A stretch of DNA of 64,000 nucleotides. Origin: Sisyra terminalis. Its lineage: Eukaryota > Arthropoda > Insecta > Neuroptera > Sisyridae. How positions within the stretch are numbered: the first letter of the stretch is position 1; every line of letters begins with the position of its first letter. Location of the stretch: NCBI GenBank assembly GCA_958496175.1, contig OY292277.1, positions 744,001 to 808,000 of the forward strand, in the 5' to 3' direction. Both the position numbers and the translations under genes were made by a program. Under the pieces are notes generated by a model. That model made no database searches and was not told the DNA's origin. It worked only from the letters and a program-made list of their open reading frames with translations. Positions 37,703 through 50,725 of this stretch are shown here, in pieces.

Positions 37703-40025
37703 CAGTGCGGTTATTTTGCGGATATCATTGCGGTTATTTTTGCGGATATTATTGCGGTTATTTTGCTGTAATATTTGCGGTTAATTTTGCGGATATCATT
37801 GCGGTTATTTTTGCGGATATTATTGCGGTTATTTTTGCGGATATCATTGCGGTTATTTTGCGGTGATATTTGCGGTTATTTTTGCGGATATCATTGCGGT
37901 TATTTTTGCGGATATTATTGCGGTTATTTTTGCGGATATTTTTGCGGTTATTTTTGCGGATATCATTGCGGCTATTTTGCTGTAATATTTGCGGTTAATT
38001 TTGCGGATATCATTGCGGTTATTTTTGCGGATATTATTGTGGTTATTTTGCTGTAATATTTGCGGTTAATTTTGCGGATATCATTGCGGTTATTTTTGCG
38101 GATATTATTGCGGTTATTTTTGCGGATATCATTGCGGTTATTTTGCGGTGATATTTGCGGTTATTTTTGCGGATATCATTGCGGTTATTTTTGCGGATAT
38201 TATTGCGGTTATTTTTGCGGATATTAATAAGATTATTTTTGCGAATATCATTGCGGTTATTTTGCGGTAATATTAGCGGGTTATTTTTGCGGATATTATT
38301 GCGGTTATTTTTGCGGATATCATTGCGGTTATTTTGCGGTGATATTTGCGGTTATTTTTGCGGATATCATTGCTGTTATTTTGGCGGATATCATTGCGGT
38401 TATTTTGCGGTGATATTTGCGGTTATTTTTGCGGATATCATTGCGGTTATTTTGCGGTAATATTTGCGGTTATTTTTGCGGATATCATTGCGGTTATTTT
38501 GCGGTAATATTTGCGGTTATTTTTGCGGATATCATTGCGGTTATTTTGCGGTAATATTTGCGGTTATTTTTGCGGATATCATTGCGGTTATTTTTGCGGA
38601 TATTATTGCGGTTATTTTTGCGGATATTATTGCGGTTATTTTGCGGTAACATTTGCGGTTATTTTTGCGGATATTAATGCGGTTATTTTTGCGGATATCA
38701 GTGCGGTTATTTTGCGGATATCATTGCGGTTATTTTGCGGATATCATTGCGGTTATTTTTGCGGATATTATTGCGGTTATTTTGCTGTAATATTTGCGGT
38801 TAATTTTGCGGATATCATTGCGGTTATTTTTGCGGATATTATTGCGGTTATTTTTGCGGATATCATTGCGGTTATTTTGCGGTGATATTTGCGGTTATTT
38901 TTGCGGATATCATTGCGGTTATTTTTGCGGATATTATTGCGGTTATTTTTGCGGATATTTTTGCGGTTATTTTTGCGGATATCATTGCGGCTATTTTGCT
39001 GTAATATTTGCGGTTAATTTTGCGGATATCATTGCGGTTATTTTTGCGGATATTATTGTGGTTATTTTGCTGTAATATTTGCGGTTAATTTTGCGGATAT
39101 CATTGCGGTTATTTTTGCGGATATTATTGCGGTTATTTTTGCGGATATCATTGCGGTTATATTGCTGTAATATTTGCGGTTAATTTTGCGGATATTATTG
39201 CGGTTATTTTGCGGTGATATTTGCGGTTATTTTTGCGGATATCATTGCTGTTATTTTGGCGGATATCATTGCGGTTATTTTGCGGTGATATTTGCGGTTA
39301 TTTTTGCGGATATCATTGCGGTTATTTTGCGGTAATATTTGCGGTTATTTTTGCGGATATCATTGCGGTTATTTTGCGGTAATATTTGCGGTTATTTTTG
39401 CGGATATCATTGCGGTTATTTTGCGGTAATATTTGCGGTTATTTTTGCGGATATCATTGCGGTTATTTTTGCGGATATTATTGCGGTTATTTTTGCGGAT
39501 ATTATTGCGGTTATTTTGCGGTAACATTTGCGGTTATTTTTGCGGATATTAATGCGGTTATTTTTGCGGATATCAGTGCGGTTATTTTGCGGATATCATT
39601 GCGGTTATTTTATCGGTGATATTTGCGGTTATTTTTGCGGATATTAATGCGGTTATTTTTGCGGATATCAGTGCGGTTATTTTGCGGATATCATTGCGGT
39701 TATTTTTGCGGATATTATTGCGGTTATTTTGCTGTAATATTTGCGGTTAATTTTGCGGATATCATTGCGGTTATTTTTGCGGATATTATTGCGGTTATTT
39801 TTGCGGATATCATTGCGGTTATTTTGCGGTGATATTTGCGGTTATTTTTGCAGATATCATTGCGGTTATTTTTGCGGATATTATTGCGGTTATTTTTGCG
39901 GATATTTTTGCGGTTATTTTTGCGGATATCATTGCGGCTATTTTGCTGTAATATTTGCGGTTAATTTTGCGGATATCATTGCGGTTATTTTTGCGGACAT
40001 TATTGTGGTTATTTTGCTGTAATAT
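37373..40025 (+). repeat. HOR of about 0.9-1.1 kb, three copies
   Basis: The blocks beginning at 37,373, 38,464 and 39,339 share the same variant order: two GCGGTAATATTT-headed 47-bp repeats, GCGGTAACATTT, GATATTAATGCGG, GATATCAGTGCGG, then GCTGTAATATTT pairs. Offsets are 1,091 and 875 bp (1,966 in total). Copy 2 has lost the TTTTATCGGTGATATTT segment present in copies 1 and 3. Confidence 0.82.
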
Positions 40026-40571
40026 TTGCGGTTAATTTTGCGGATATCATTGCGGTTATTTTTGCGGATATTATTGCGGTTATTTTTGCGGATATCATTG
40101 CGGTTATTTTGCGGTGATATTTGCGGTTATTTTTGCGGATATCATTGCGGTTATTTTTGCGGATATTATTGCGGTTATTTTTGCGGATATTTTTGCGGTT
40201 ATTTTTGCGGATATCATTGCGGCTATTTTGCTGTAATATTTGCGGTTAATTTTGCGGATATCATTGCGGTTATTTTTGCGGATATTATTGTGGTTATTTT
40301 GCTGTAATATTTGCGGTTAATTTTGCGGATATCATTGCGGTTATTTTTGCGGATATCATTGCGGTTATTTTGCGGTGATATTTGCGGTTATTTTTGCGGA
40401 TATCATTGCGGTTATTTTTGCGGATATTATTGCGGTTATTTTTGCGGATATTTTTGCGGTTATTTTTGCGGATATCATTGCGGCTATTTTGCTGTAATAT
40501 TTGCGGTTAATTTTGCGGATATCATTGCGGTTATTTTTGCGGATATTATTGTGGTTATTTTGCTGTAATAT
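39741..40571 (+). repeat. 285-bp HOR, three tandem copies
   Basis: Units start at 39,741, 40,026 and 40,311 with offsets of 285 bp. The last unit is 24 bp shorter (one GCGGATATTATT-containing dimer lost). Each contains GATATTTTTGCGG, GCGGCTATTTT, GCTGTAATATTT and GTGGTTATTTT in order. The same unit occurs singly at 37,775 and 38,794. Single-copy changes are GCAGATATC near 39,850 and GCGGACATTATT near 39,995. Confidence 0.9.
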
Positions 40572-41870
40572 TTGCGGTTAATTTTGCGGATATCATTGCG
40601 GTTATTTTTGCGGATATTATTGCGGTTATTTTTGCGGATATCATTGCGGTTATTTTTGCGGTGATATTTGCGGTTATTTTTGCGGATATTAATGCGGTTA
40701 TTTTTGCGGATATCAGTGCGGTTATTTTGCGGATATCATTGCGGTTATTTTTGCGGATATTATTGCGGTTATTTTGCTGTAATATTTGCGGTTAATTTTG
40801 CGGATATCATTGCGGTTATTTTTGCGGATATTATTGCGGTTATTTTTGCGGATATCATTGCGGTTATTTTGCGGTGATATTTGCGGTTATTTTTGCGGAT
40901 ATCATTGCGGTTATTTTTGCGGATATTTTTGCGGTTATTTTTGCGGATATTATTGCGGTTATTTGTGCGGATATCATTGCGGTTATTTTGCTGTAATATT
41001 TGCGGTTAATTTTGCGGATATCATTGCGGTTATTTTTGCGGATATTATTGCGGTTATTTTGCTGTAATATTTGCGGTTAATTTTGCGGTAATATTTGCGG
41101 TTATTTTTGCGGATATTATTGCGGTTATTTTTGCGGATATCATTGCGGTTATTTTGCGGTGATATTTGCGGTTATTTTTGCGGATATCATTGCGGTTATT
41201 TTGCGGTAATATTTGCGGTTATTTTTGCGGATATTATTGCGGTTATTTTGCTGTAATATTTGCGGATAATTTTGCGGATATCATTGCGGTTATTTTTGCG
41301 GATATTATTGCGGTTATTTTTGCGGATATCATTGCGGTTATTTTGCGGTAATATTTGCGGTTATTTTTGCGGATATTATTGCGGTTATTTTGCGGTAATA
41401 TTTGCGGTTAATTTTGCGGATATCATTGCGGTTATTTTTGCGGATATTATTGCGGTTTTTTTTGCGGATATCATTGCGGTTATTTTGCGGTGATATTTGC
41501 GGTTATTTTTGCGGATATCATTGCGGTTATTTTGCGGTAATATTTGCGGTTATTTTTGCGGATATCATTGCGGTTATTTTTGCGGATATTATTGCGGTTA
41601 TTTTTGCGGATATCATTGCGGATATTTTTGCGGATATCATTGCGGTTATTTTGCGGTGATATTTGCGGTTTTTTTTAGCGGATATCATTGCGGTTATTTT
41701 TGCGGATATCATTGCTGTTATTTTTGCGGATATCATTGCGGTTATTTTGCGGTGATATTTGCGGTTATTTTTGCGGATATCATTGCGGTTATTTTTGCGG
41801 ATATTATTGCGGTTATTTTTGCGGATATCATTGCGGTTATTTTTGCGGATATCATTGCGGTTTTTTTTGC
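40572..41870 (+). repeat. Satellite, mixed variants
   Basis: Type II repeat bridging the 285-bp HORs and the 1,478-bp HOR region. It includes a 12-bp spacer directly followed by GCGGTGATATTT near 40,651-40,674, an exception to the usual pairing. GCGGATAATTTT (near 41,262) and TTTTTTTTAGCGG (near 41,672) are unique-looking variants. About 40,668-40,910 resembles 39,623-39,865 at offset 1,045. No gene or other element is visible. Confidence 0.75.
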
Positions 41871-42602
41871 GGATATCATTGCGGTTATTTTTGCGGATAT
41901 TATTGCGGTTATTTTGCGGTAATATTTGCGGTTATTTTTGCGGATATCATTGCGGTTATTTTTGCGGATATTATTGCGGTTATTTTTGCGGATATTATTG
42001 CGGTTATTTTTGCGGATATCACTGCGGTTATTTTGCGGTAACATTTGCGGTTATTTTTGCGGATATTATTGCGGTTATTTTTGCGGATATCATTGCGGTT
42101 ATTTTGCTGTATTATTTGCGGTTATTTTTGCGGATATCATAGCGGTTGTTTTGCGGTGATATTTGCGGTTATTTTAGCGGATATCATTGCGGTTATTTTG
42201 CGGTGATATTTGCGGTTATTTTTGCGGATATCATTGCGGTTATTTTACGGTAATATTTGCGGTTATTTTTGCGGATATCATTGCGGTTATTTTTGCGGAT
42301 ATTATTGCGGTTATTTTTGCGGATATCATTGCGGTTATTTTGCTGTAATATTTGCGGTTAATTTTGCGGAAATTATTGCGGTTATTTTTGCGGATATCAT
42401 TGCGGTTATTTTTGCGGATATCATTGCGGTTATTTTGCGGTGATATTTGCGGTTATTTTTGCGGATATCATTGCGGTTATTTTGCGGTAATATTTGCGGT
42501 TATTTTTGCGGATATCATTGCGGTTATTTTTGCGGATATTATTGCGGTTATTTTTGCGGATATTATGGCAGTTATTTTTGCGGATATCATTGCGGTTATT
42601 TT
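41871..42602 (+). repeat. Block duplicated at 45,570-46,150 (offset 3,701), copy 1
   Basis: From about 41,879 to 42,445 the variant order, including GATATCACTGCGG, GTTGTTTTGCGG, TTTTAGCGG and TTTTACGGTAATATTT, repeats 3,701 bp downstream. Private differences include GATATCATAGCGG near 42,131 and GCGGAAATTATT near 42,366. Confidence 0.8.
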
Positions 42603-44080
42603 GCGGTAACATTTGCGGTTATTTTTGCGGATATTATTGCGGTTATTTTTGCGGATATCATTGCGGTTATTTTGCGGTAATGTTTGCGGTTATTTTTGCG
42701 GATATTATTGCGGTTATTTTGCTGTAATATTTGCGGTTAATTTTGCGGATATCATTGCGGTTATTTTTGCGGATATTATTGCGGTTATTTTGCGGTGATA
42801 TTTGCGGTTATTTTTGCGGATATCATTGCGGTTATTTTTGCGGATACTATTGCGGTTATTTTTGCGGATATTATTGCGGTTATTTTTGCGGATATCATTG
42901 CGGTTATTTTTGCGGATATCATTGCGGTTATTTTGCGGTGATATTTGCGGTTATTTTTGCGGATATCATTGCGGTTATTTTGCGGTAATATTTGCGGTTA
43001 TTTTTGCGGATATCATTGCGGTTATTTTTGCGGATATTAATGCGGTTATTTTTGCGGATATTATTGCGGTTATTTTTGCGGATATCATTGCGGTTATTTT
43101 GCGGTAACATTTGCGGTTATTTTTGCGGATATTATTGCGGTTATTTTTGCGGATATCATTGCGGTTATTTTGCGGTAATATTTGCGGTTATTTTTGCGGA
43201 TATTATTGCGGTTATTTTGCTGTAATATTTGCGGTTAATTTTGCGGATATCATTGCGGTTATTTTTGCGGATATTATTGCGGTTATTTTTGCGGATATCA
43301 TTGCGGTTATTTTGCGGTGATATTTGCGGTTATTTTTGCGGATATCATTGCGGTTAATTTGCGGTAATATTTGCGGTTATTTTTGCGGATATTATTGCGG
43401 TTATTTTTGCGGATATCATTGCGGTTATTTTGCGGTGATATTTGCGGTTTTTTTGCGGCTATCATTGCGGTTATTTTGCGGTAATATTTGCGGTTATTTT
43501 TGCGGATATCATTGCGGCTATTTTTGCGGATATTATTGCGGTTATTTTTGCGGATATCATTGCGGTTATTTTGCTGTAATATTTGCCGTTAATTTTGCGG
43601 ATATTATTGCGGTTTTTTTTGCGGATATCATTGCGGTTTTTTTGCGGTGATATTTGCGGTTATTTTTGCGGATATCATTGCGGTTATTTTGCGGTAATAT
43701 TTGCGGTTATTTTTGCGGATATCATTGCGGTTATTTTTGCGGATATTATTGTGGTTATTTTTGCGGATATCATTGCGGTTATTTTTGCGGATATCATTGC
43801 GGTTATTTTGCGGTGATATTTGCGGTTATTTTTGCGGATATCATTGCGGTTATTTTGCGGTAATATTTGCGGTTATTTTTGCGGATATTATTGCGGTTAT
43901 TTTGCTGTAATATTTGCGGTTAATTTTGCGGATATCATTGCGGTTATTTTGCGGTGATATTTGCGGATATCATTGCGGTTTTTTTGCGGTAATATTTGCG
44001 GTTTTTTTTGCGGATATCATTGCGGTTATTTTTGCGGATATCATTGCTGTTATTTTTGCGGATATCATTGCGGTTATTTT
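42603..44080 (+). repeat. 1,478-bp HOR, copy 1
   Basis: Direct tandem repeat whose second copy starts immediately at 44,081. GCGGTAACATTT opens both copies (42,603 and 44,081), and GCGGTAATGTTT (TAATG at 42,678 and 44,155), GATACTATTGCGG, GCGGCTATCATT and TTTGCCGTTAATTTT follow in both. Near 43,958 a 12-bp half-unit is missing relative to copy 2, placing GCGGATATCATT directly after GCGGTGATATTT. Confidence 0.9.
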
Positions 44081-45569
44081 GCGGTAACATTTGCGGTTAT
44101 TTTTGCGGATATTATGCGGTTATTTTTGCGGATATCATTGCGGTTATTTTGCGGTAATGTTTGCGGTTATTTTTGCGGATATTATTGCGGTTATTTTGCT
44201 GTAATATTTGCGGTTAATTTTGCGGATATCATTGCGGTTATTTTTGCGGATATTATTGCGGTTATTTTGCGGTGATATTTGCGGTTATTTTTGCGGATAT
44301 CATTGCGGTTATTTTTGCGGATACTATTGCGGTTATTTTTGCGGATATTATTGCGGTTATTTTTGCGGATATCATTGCGGTTATTTTTGCGGATATCATT
44401 GCGGTTATTTTGCGGTGATATTTGCGGTTATTTTTGCGGATATCATTGCGGTTATTTTGCGGTAATATTTGCGGTTATTTTTGCGGATATCATTGCGGTT
44501 ATTTTTGCGGATATTAATGCGGTTATTTTTGCGGATATTATTGCGGTTATTTTTGCGGATATCATTGCGGTTATTTTGCGGTAACATTTGCGGTTATTTT
44601 TGCGGATATTATTGCGGTTATTTTTGCGGATATCATTGCGGTTATTTTGCGGTAATATTTGCGGTTATTTTTGCGGATATTATTGCGGTTATTTTGCTGT
44701 AATATTTGCGGTTAATTTTGCGGATATCATTGCGGTTATTTTTGCGGATATTATTGCGGTTATTTTTGCGGATATCATTGCGGTTATTTTGCGGTGATAT
44801 TTGCGGTTATTTTTGCGGATATCATTGCGGTTATTTTGCGGTAATATTTGCGGTTATTTTTGCGGATATTATTGCGGTTATTTTTGCGGATATCATTGCG
44901 GTTATTTTGCGGTGATATTTGCGGTTTTTTTGCGGCTATCATTGCGGTTATTTTGCGGTAATATTTGCGGTTATTTTTGCGGATATCATTGCGGCTATTT
45001 TTGCGGATATTATTGCGGTTATTTTTGCGGATATCATTGCGGTTATTTTGCTGTAATATTTGCCGTTAATTTTGCGGATATTATTGCGGTTTTTTTTGCG
45101 GATATCATTGCGGTTTTTTTGCGGTGATATTTGCGGTTATTTTTGCGGATATCATTGCGGTTATTTTGCGGTAATATTTGCGGTTATTTTTGCGGATATC
45201 ATTGCGGTTATTTTTGCGGATATTATTGTGGTTATTTTTGCAGATATCATTGCGGTTATTTTTGCGGATATCATTGCGGTTATTTTGCGGTGATATTTGC
45301 GGTTATTTTTGCGGATATCATTGCGGTTATTTTGCGGTAATATTTGCGGTTATTTTTGCGGATATTATTGCGGTTATTTTGCTGTAATATTTGCGGTTAA
45401 TTTTGCGGATATCATTGCGGTTATTTTGCGGTGATATTTGCGGTTATTTTTGCGGATATCATTGCGGTTTTTTTGCGGTAATATTTGCGGTTTTTTTTGC
45501 GGATATCATTGCGGTTATTTTTGCGGATATCATTGCTGTTATTTTTGCGGATATCATTGCGGTTATTTT
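44081..45569 (+). repeat. 1,478-bp HOR, copy 2
   Basis: Abuts copy 1 without any linker. It has lost one T near 44,114 (GATATTATGCGG instead of GATATTATTGCGG), which changes the offset from 1,478 to 1,477. It keeps the half-unit that copy 1 lacks near its right end, so it is 1,489 bp long. GCAGATATC near 45,240 is private to this copy. Confidence 0.9.
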
Positions 45570-46290
45570 GCGGTGATATTTGCGGTTATTTTTGCGGATA
45601 TTATTGCGGTTATTTTGCGGTAATATTTGCGGTTATTTTTGCGGATATCATTGCGGTTATTTTTGCGGATATTATTGCGGTTATTTTTGCGGATATTATT
45701 GCGGTTATTTTTGCGGATATCACTGCGGTTATTTTGCGGTAACATTTGCGGTTATTTTTGCGGATATTATTGCGGTTATTTTTGCGGATATCATTGCGGT
45801 TATTTTGCTGTAATATTTGCGGTTATTTTTGCGGATATCATTGCGGTTGTTTTGCGGTGATATTTGCGGTTATTTTAGCGGATATCATTGCGGTTATTTT
45901 GCGGTGATATTTGCGGTTATTTTTGCGGATATCATTGCGGTTATTTTACGGTAATATTTGCGGTTATTTTTGCGGATATCATTGCGGTTATTTTTGCGGA
46001 TATTATTGCGGTTATTTTTGCGGATATCATTGCGGTTATTTTGCTGTAATATTTGCGGTTAATTTTGCGGATATTATTGCGGTAATTTTTGCGGATATCA
46101 TTGCGGTTATTTTTGCGTATATCATTGCGGTTATTTTGCGGTGATATTTGCGGTTATTTTTGCGGATATCATTGCGGTTATTTTGCGGAAATATTTGCGG
46201 TTATTTTTGCGGATATCATTGCGGTTATTTTTGCGGATATTATTGCGGATATTATTGCGGTTATTTTTGCGGATATCATTGCGGTTATTT
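45570..46290 (+). repeat. Block duplicated from 41.87-42.6 kb, copy 2
   Basis: Follows the 1,478-bp HOR pair and matches the block that precedes it at offset 3,701. Higher-order organisation therefore exists at about 3.7 kb here. It ends in rearranged repeat with GCGTATATC (about 46,118) and a GATATTATTGCGGATATT doublet (about 46,237). Confidence 0.78.
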
Positions 46291-47468
46291 TGCGGTAATG
46301 TTTGCGGTTATTTTTGCGGATATTATTGCGGTTATTTTGCTGTAATATTTGCGGTTAATTTTGCGGATATCATTGCGGTTATTTTTGCGGATATTATTGC
46401 GGTTATTTTGCGGTGATATTTGCGGTTATTTTTGCGGATATCATTGCGGTTATTTTTGCGGATATTATTGCGGTTATTTTTGCGGATATTATTGCGGTTA
46501 TTATTGCGGATATCATTGCGGTTATTTTGCGGTAACATTTGCGGTTATTTTTGCGGATATTATTGCGGTTATTTTTGCGGATATCATTGCGGTTATTTTG
46601 CGGTAATGATTGCGGTTATTTTTGCGGATATTATTGCGGTTATTTTGCTGTAATATTTGCGGTTAATTTTGCGGATATCATTGCGGTTATTTTTGCGGAT
46701 ATTATTGCGGTTATTTTGCGGTGATATTTGCGGTTATTTTTGCGGATATCATTGCGGTTATTTTTGCGGATATTATTGCGGTTATTTTTGCGGATATTAT
46801 TGCGGTTATTTTTGCGGATATCATTGCGGTTATTTTTGCGGATATCATTGCGGTTATTTTGCGGTGATATTTGCGGTTATTTTTGCGGATATCATTGCGG
46901 TTATTTTGCGGTAATATTTGCGGTTATTTTTGCGGATATCATTGCGGTTATTTTTGCGGATATTAATGCGGTTATTTTTGCGGATATTATTGCGGTTATT
47001 TTTGCGGATATCATTGCGGTTATTTTGCGGTAACATTTGCGGTTATTTTTGCGGATATTATTGCGGTTATTTTTGCGGATATCATTGCGGTTATTTTGCG
47101 GTAATATTTGCGGTTATTTTTGCGGATATTATTGCGGTTATTTTTGCGGATATCATTGCGGTTATTTTGCGGTGATATTTGCGGTTATTTTTGCGGATAT
47201 CATTGCGGTTATTTTGCGGTAATATTTGCGGTTATTTTTGCGGATATTATTGCGGTTATTTTTGCGGATATCATTGCGGTTATTTTGCGGTGATATTTGC
47301 GGTTTTTTTGCGGCTATCATTGCGGTTATTTTGCGGTAATATTTGCGGTTATTTTTGCGGATATCATTGCGGCTATTTTTGCGGATATTATTGCGGTTAT
47401 TTTTGCGGATATCATTGCGGTTATTTTGCTGTAATATTTGCCGTTAATTTTGCGGATATTATTGCGGT
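46291..47468 (+). repeat. 1,478-bp HOR, partial rearranged third copy
   Basis: Aligns with 44,208-45,090 at an offset of 2,449 bp, falling to 2,378 bp. TAATG lies at 46,296 and again in a variant (GCGGTAATGATT) at 46,604. It lacks the GATACTATT change of copies 1 and 2 and has GCGGTTATTATT near 46,497. Similarity stops near 47,468, where copies 1 and 2 have a T8 spacer. Confidence 0.8.
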
Positions 47469-48881
47469 TATTTTTGCGGATATCATTGCGGTTATTTTGC
47501 GGTAATATTTGCGGTTATTTTTGCGGATATCATTGCGGTTATTTTTGCGGATATCATTGCGGTTATTTTTGCGGATATTATTGCGGTTATTTTTGCGGAT
47601 ATCATTGCGGTTATTTTGCGGTGATATTTGCGGTTATTTTTGCGGATATCATTGCGGTTATTTTTGCGGATATCATTGCGGTTATTTTGCGGTGTTATTT
47701 GCGGTTATTTTTGCGGATATCATTGCGGTTATTTTTGCGGATATTATTGCGGTTATTTTTGCGGATATTATTGCGGTTATTTTTGCGGATATCATTGCGG
47801 TTATTTTGCGGTAACATTTGCGGTTATTTTTGCGGATATTATTGCGGTTATTTTTGCGGATATTATTGCGGTTATTTTTGCGGATATCATTGCGGTTATT
47901 TTGCGGTAATATTTGCGGTTATTTTTGCGGATATTATTGCGGTTATTTTGCTGTAATATTTGCGGTTAATTTTGCGGATATCATTGCGGTTATTTTGCTG
48001 TAATATTTGCGGTTAATTTTGCGGATATTATTGCGGTTATTTTTGCGGATATCATTGCGGTTATTTTTGCTAATATCATTGCGGTTATTTTGCGGTGATA
48101 TTTGCGGTTATTTTTGCGGATATCATTGCGGTTATTTTGCTGTAATATTTGCGGTTATTTTTGCGGATATCATTGCGGTTATTTTTGCGGATATTATTGC
48201 GGTTATTTTTGCGGATATTATTGCGGTTATTTTTGCGGATATCATTGCGGTTATTTTGCGGTAACATTTGCGGTTATTTTTGCGGATATTATTGCGGTTA
48301 TTTTTGCGGATATCATTGCGGTTATTTTGCTGTAATATTTGCGGTTATTTTTGCGGATATTATAGCGGTTATTTTGCTGTAATATTTGCGGTTAATTTTG
48401 CGGATATTATTGCGGTTATTTTGCTGTAATATTTGCGGTTAATTTTGCGGATATTATTGCGGTTATTTTTGCGGATATCATTGCGGTTATTTTTTCGGAT
48501 ATCATTGCGGTTATTTTGCGGTAATATTTGCGGTTATTTTTGCAGATATTATTGCGATTATTTTGCTGTAATATTTGCGGTTAATTTTGCGGATATCATT
48601 GCGGTTATTTTTGCGGATATTATTGCGGTTATTTTTGCGGATATCATTGTGGTTATTTTGCGGTGATATTTGCGGTTATTTTTGCGGATATCATTGCGGT
48701 TATTTTGCGGTAATATTTTCGGTTATTTTTGCGGATATTATTGCGGTTATTTTGCTGTAATATTTGCGGTTAATTTTGCGGATATCATTGCGGTTATTTT
48801 GCTGTAATATTTGCGGTTAATTTTGCGGATATTATTGCGGTTATTTTTGCGGATATCATTGCGGTTATATTGCTGTAATAT
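47469..48881 (+). repeat. Satellite, mixed variants
   Basis: Type II repeat between HOR regions. Variants seen include GCGGTGTTATTT near 47,688, GCTAATATC near 48,069, TTTTTTCGGATATC near 48,490 and GCAGATATT near 48,542. I see no clear tandem HOR inside and no gene or other element. Confidence 0.7.
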
Positions 48882-50725
48882 TTGCGGTTAATTTTGCGGA
48901 TATTATTGCGGTTATTTTTGCGGATATCATTGCGGTTATTTTGCGGTGATATTTGCGGTTATTTTTGCGGATATCATTGCGGTTATTTTGCGGTAATATT
49001 TGCGGTTATTTTTGCGGATATCATTGCGGTTATTTTTGCGGATATTATTGCGGTTATTTTTGCGGATATCATTGCGGTTATTTTGCTGTAATATTTGCGG
49101 TTAATTTTGCGGATATTATTGCGGTTATTTTTGCGGATATCAATGCGGTTATTTTTGCGGATATCATTGCGGTTATTTTTGCGGATATCATTGCGGTTAT
49201 TTTGCGGTGATATTTGCGGTTATTTTTGCGGATATCATTGCGGTTATTTTGCGGTAATATTTACGGTTATTTTTGCGGATATCATTGCGGTTATTTTTGC
49301 GGATATTATTGCGGTTATTTTTGCGGATATTATTGCGGTTATTTTTGCGGATATCATTGCGGTTATTTTGCGGTAACATTTGCGGTTATTTTTGCGGATA
49401 TTATTGCGGTTATTTTTGCGGATATCATTGCGGTTATATTGCTGTAATATTTGCGGTTAATTTTGCGGATATTATTGCGGTTATTTTTGCGGATATCATT
49501 GCGGTTATTTTGCGGTGATATTTGCGGTTATTTTTGCGGATATCATTGCGGTTATTTTGCGGTAATATTTGCGGTTATTTTTGCGGATATCATTGCGGTT
49601 ATTTTTGCGGATATTATTGCGGTTATTTTTGCGGATATCATTGCGGTTATTTTGCTGTAATATTTGCGGTTAATTTTGCGGATATTATTGCGGTTATTTT
49701 TGCGGATATCAATGCGGTTATTTTTGCGGATATCATTGCGGTTATTTTGCGGTAATATTTGCGGTTATTTTTGCGGATATCATTGCGGTTATTTTTGCGG
49801 ATATTATTGCGGTTATTTTTGCGGATATTATTGCGGTTATTTTTGCGGATATCATTGCGGTTATTTTGCGGTAACATTTGCGGTTATTTTTGCGGATATT
49901 ATTGCGGTTATTTTTGCGGATATCATTGCGGTTATTTTGCTGTAATATTTGCGGTTAATTTTGCGGATATTATTGCGGTTATTTTTGCGGATATCATTGC
50001 GGTTATTTTTGCGGATATCATTGCGGTTATTTTGCGGTGATATTTGCGGTTATTTTTGCGGATATCATTGCGGTTATTTTGCGGTAATATTTGCGGTTAT
50101 TTTTGCGGATATCATTGCGGTTATTTTTGCGGATATTATTGCGGTTATTTTTGCGGATATTATTGCGGTTATTTTTGCGGATATCATTGCGGTTGTTTTG
50201 CGGTAACATATGCGGTTATTTTTGCGGATATTATTGCGGTTATTTTTGCGGATATCATTGCGGTTTTTTGCGGTAATATTTGCGGTTATTTTTGCGGATA
50301 TTATTGCGGTTATTTTTGCGGATATCATAGCGGTTATTTTGCTGTAATATTTGCGGTTAATTTTGCGGATATTATTGCGGTTATTTTTGCGGATATCATT
50401 GCGGTTATTATTGCGGATATCATTGCGGTTATTTTGCGGTAATATTTGCGGTTATTTTTGCGGATATTATTGCGGTTATTTGGCAGTAATATTTGCGGTT
50501 AATTTTGCGGATATCATTGCGGTTATTTTTGCGGATATTATTGCGGTTATTTTTGCGGATATCATTGCGGTTATTTTGCGGTGATATTTGCGGTTATTTT
50601 TGCGGATATCATTGCGGTTATTTTGCGGTAATATTTTCGGTTATTTTTGCGGATATTATTGCGGTTATTTTGCTGTAATATTTGCGGTTAATTTTGCGGA
50701 TATCATTGCGGTTATTTTGCTGTAA
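48882..50725 (+). repeat. HOR of about 1,776 bp, copy 1
   Basis: Matches 53,951-55,723 at an offset of 5,069 bp, falling to 4,998 bp after 49,660 (a 71-bp difference). It ends with the marker series GTTGTTTTGCGGTAACATATG (CATATG at 50,207), a GCGGTTTTTTGCGG spacer, TTTGGCAGTAATATTT and TAATATTTTCGG. Private differences are GCGGTTATTATT near 50,404 and TTTACGG near 49,261. Confidence 0.88.
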
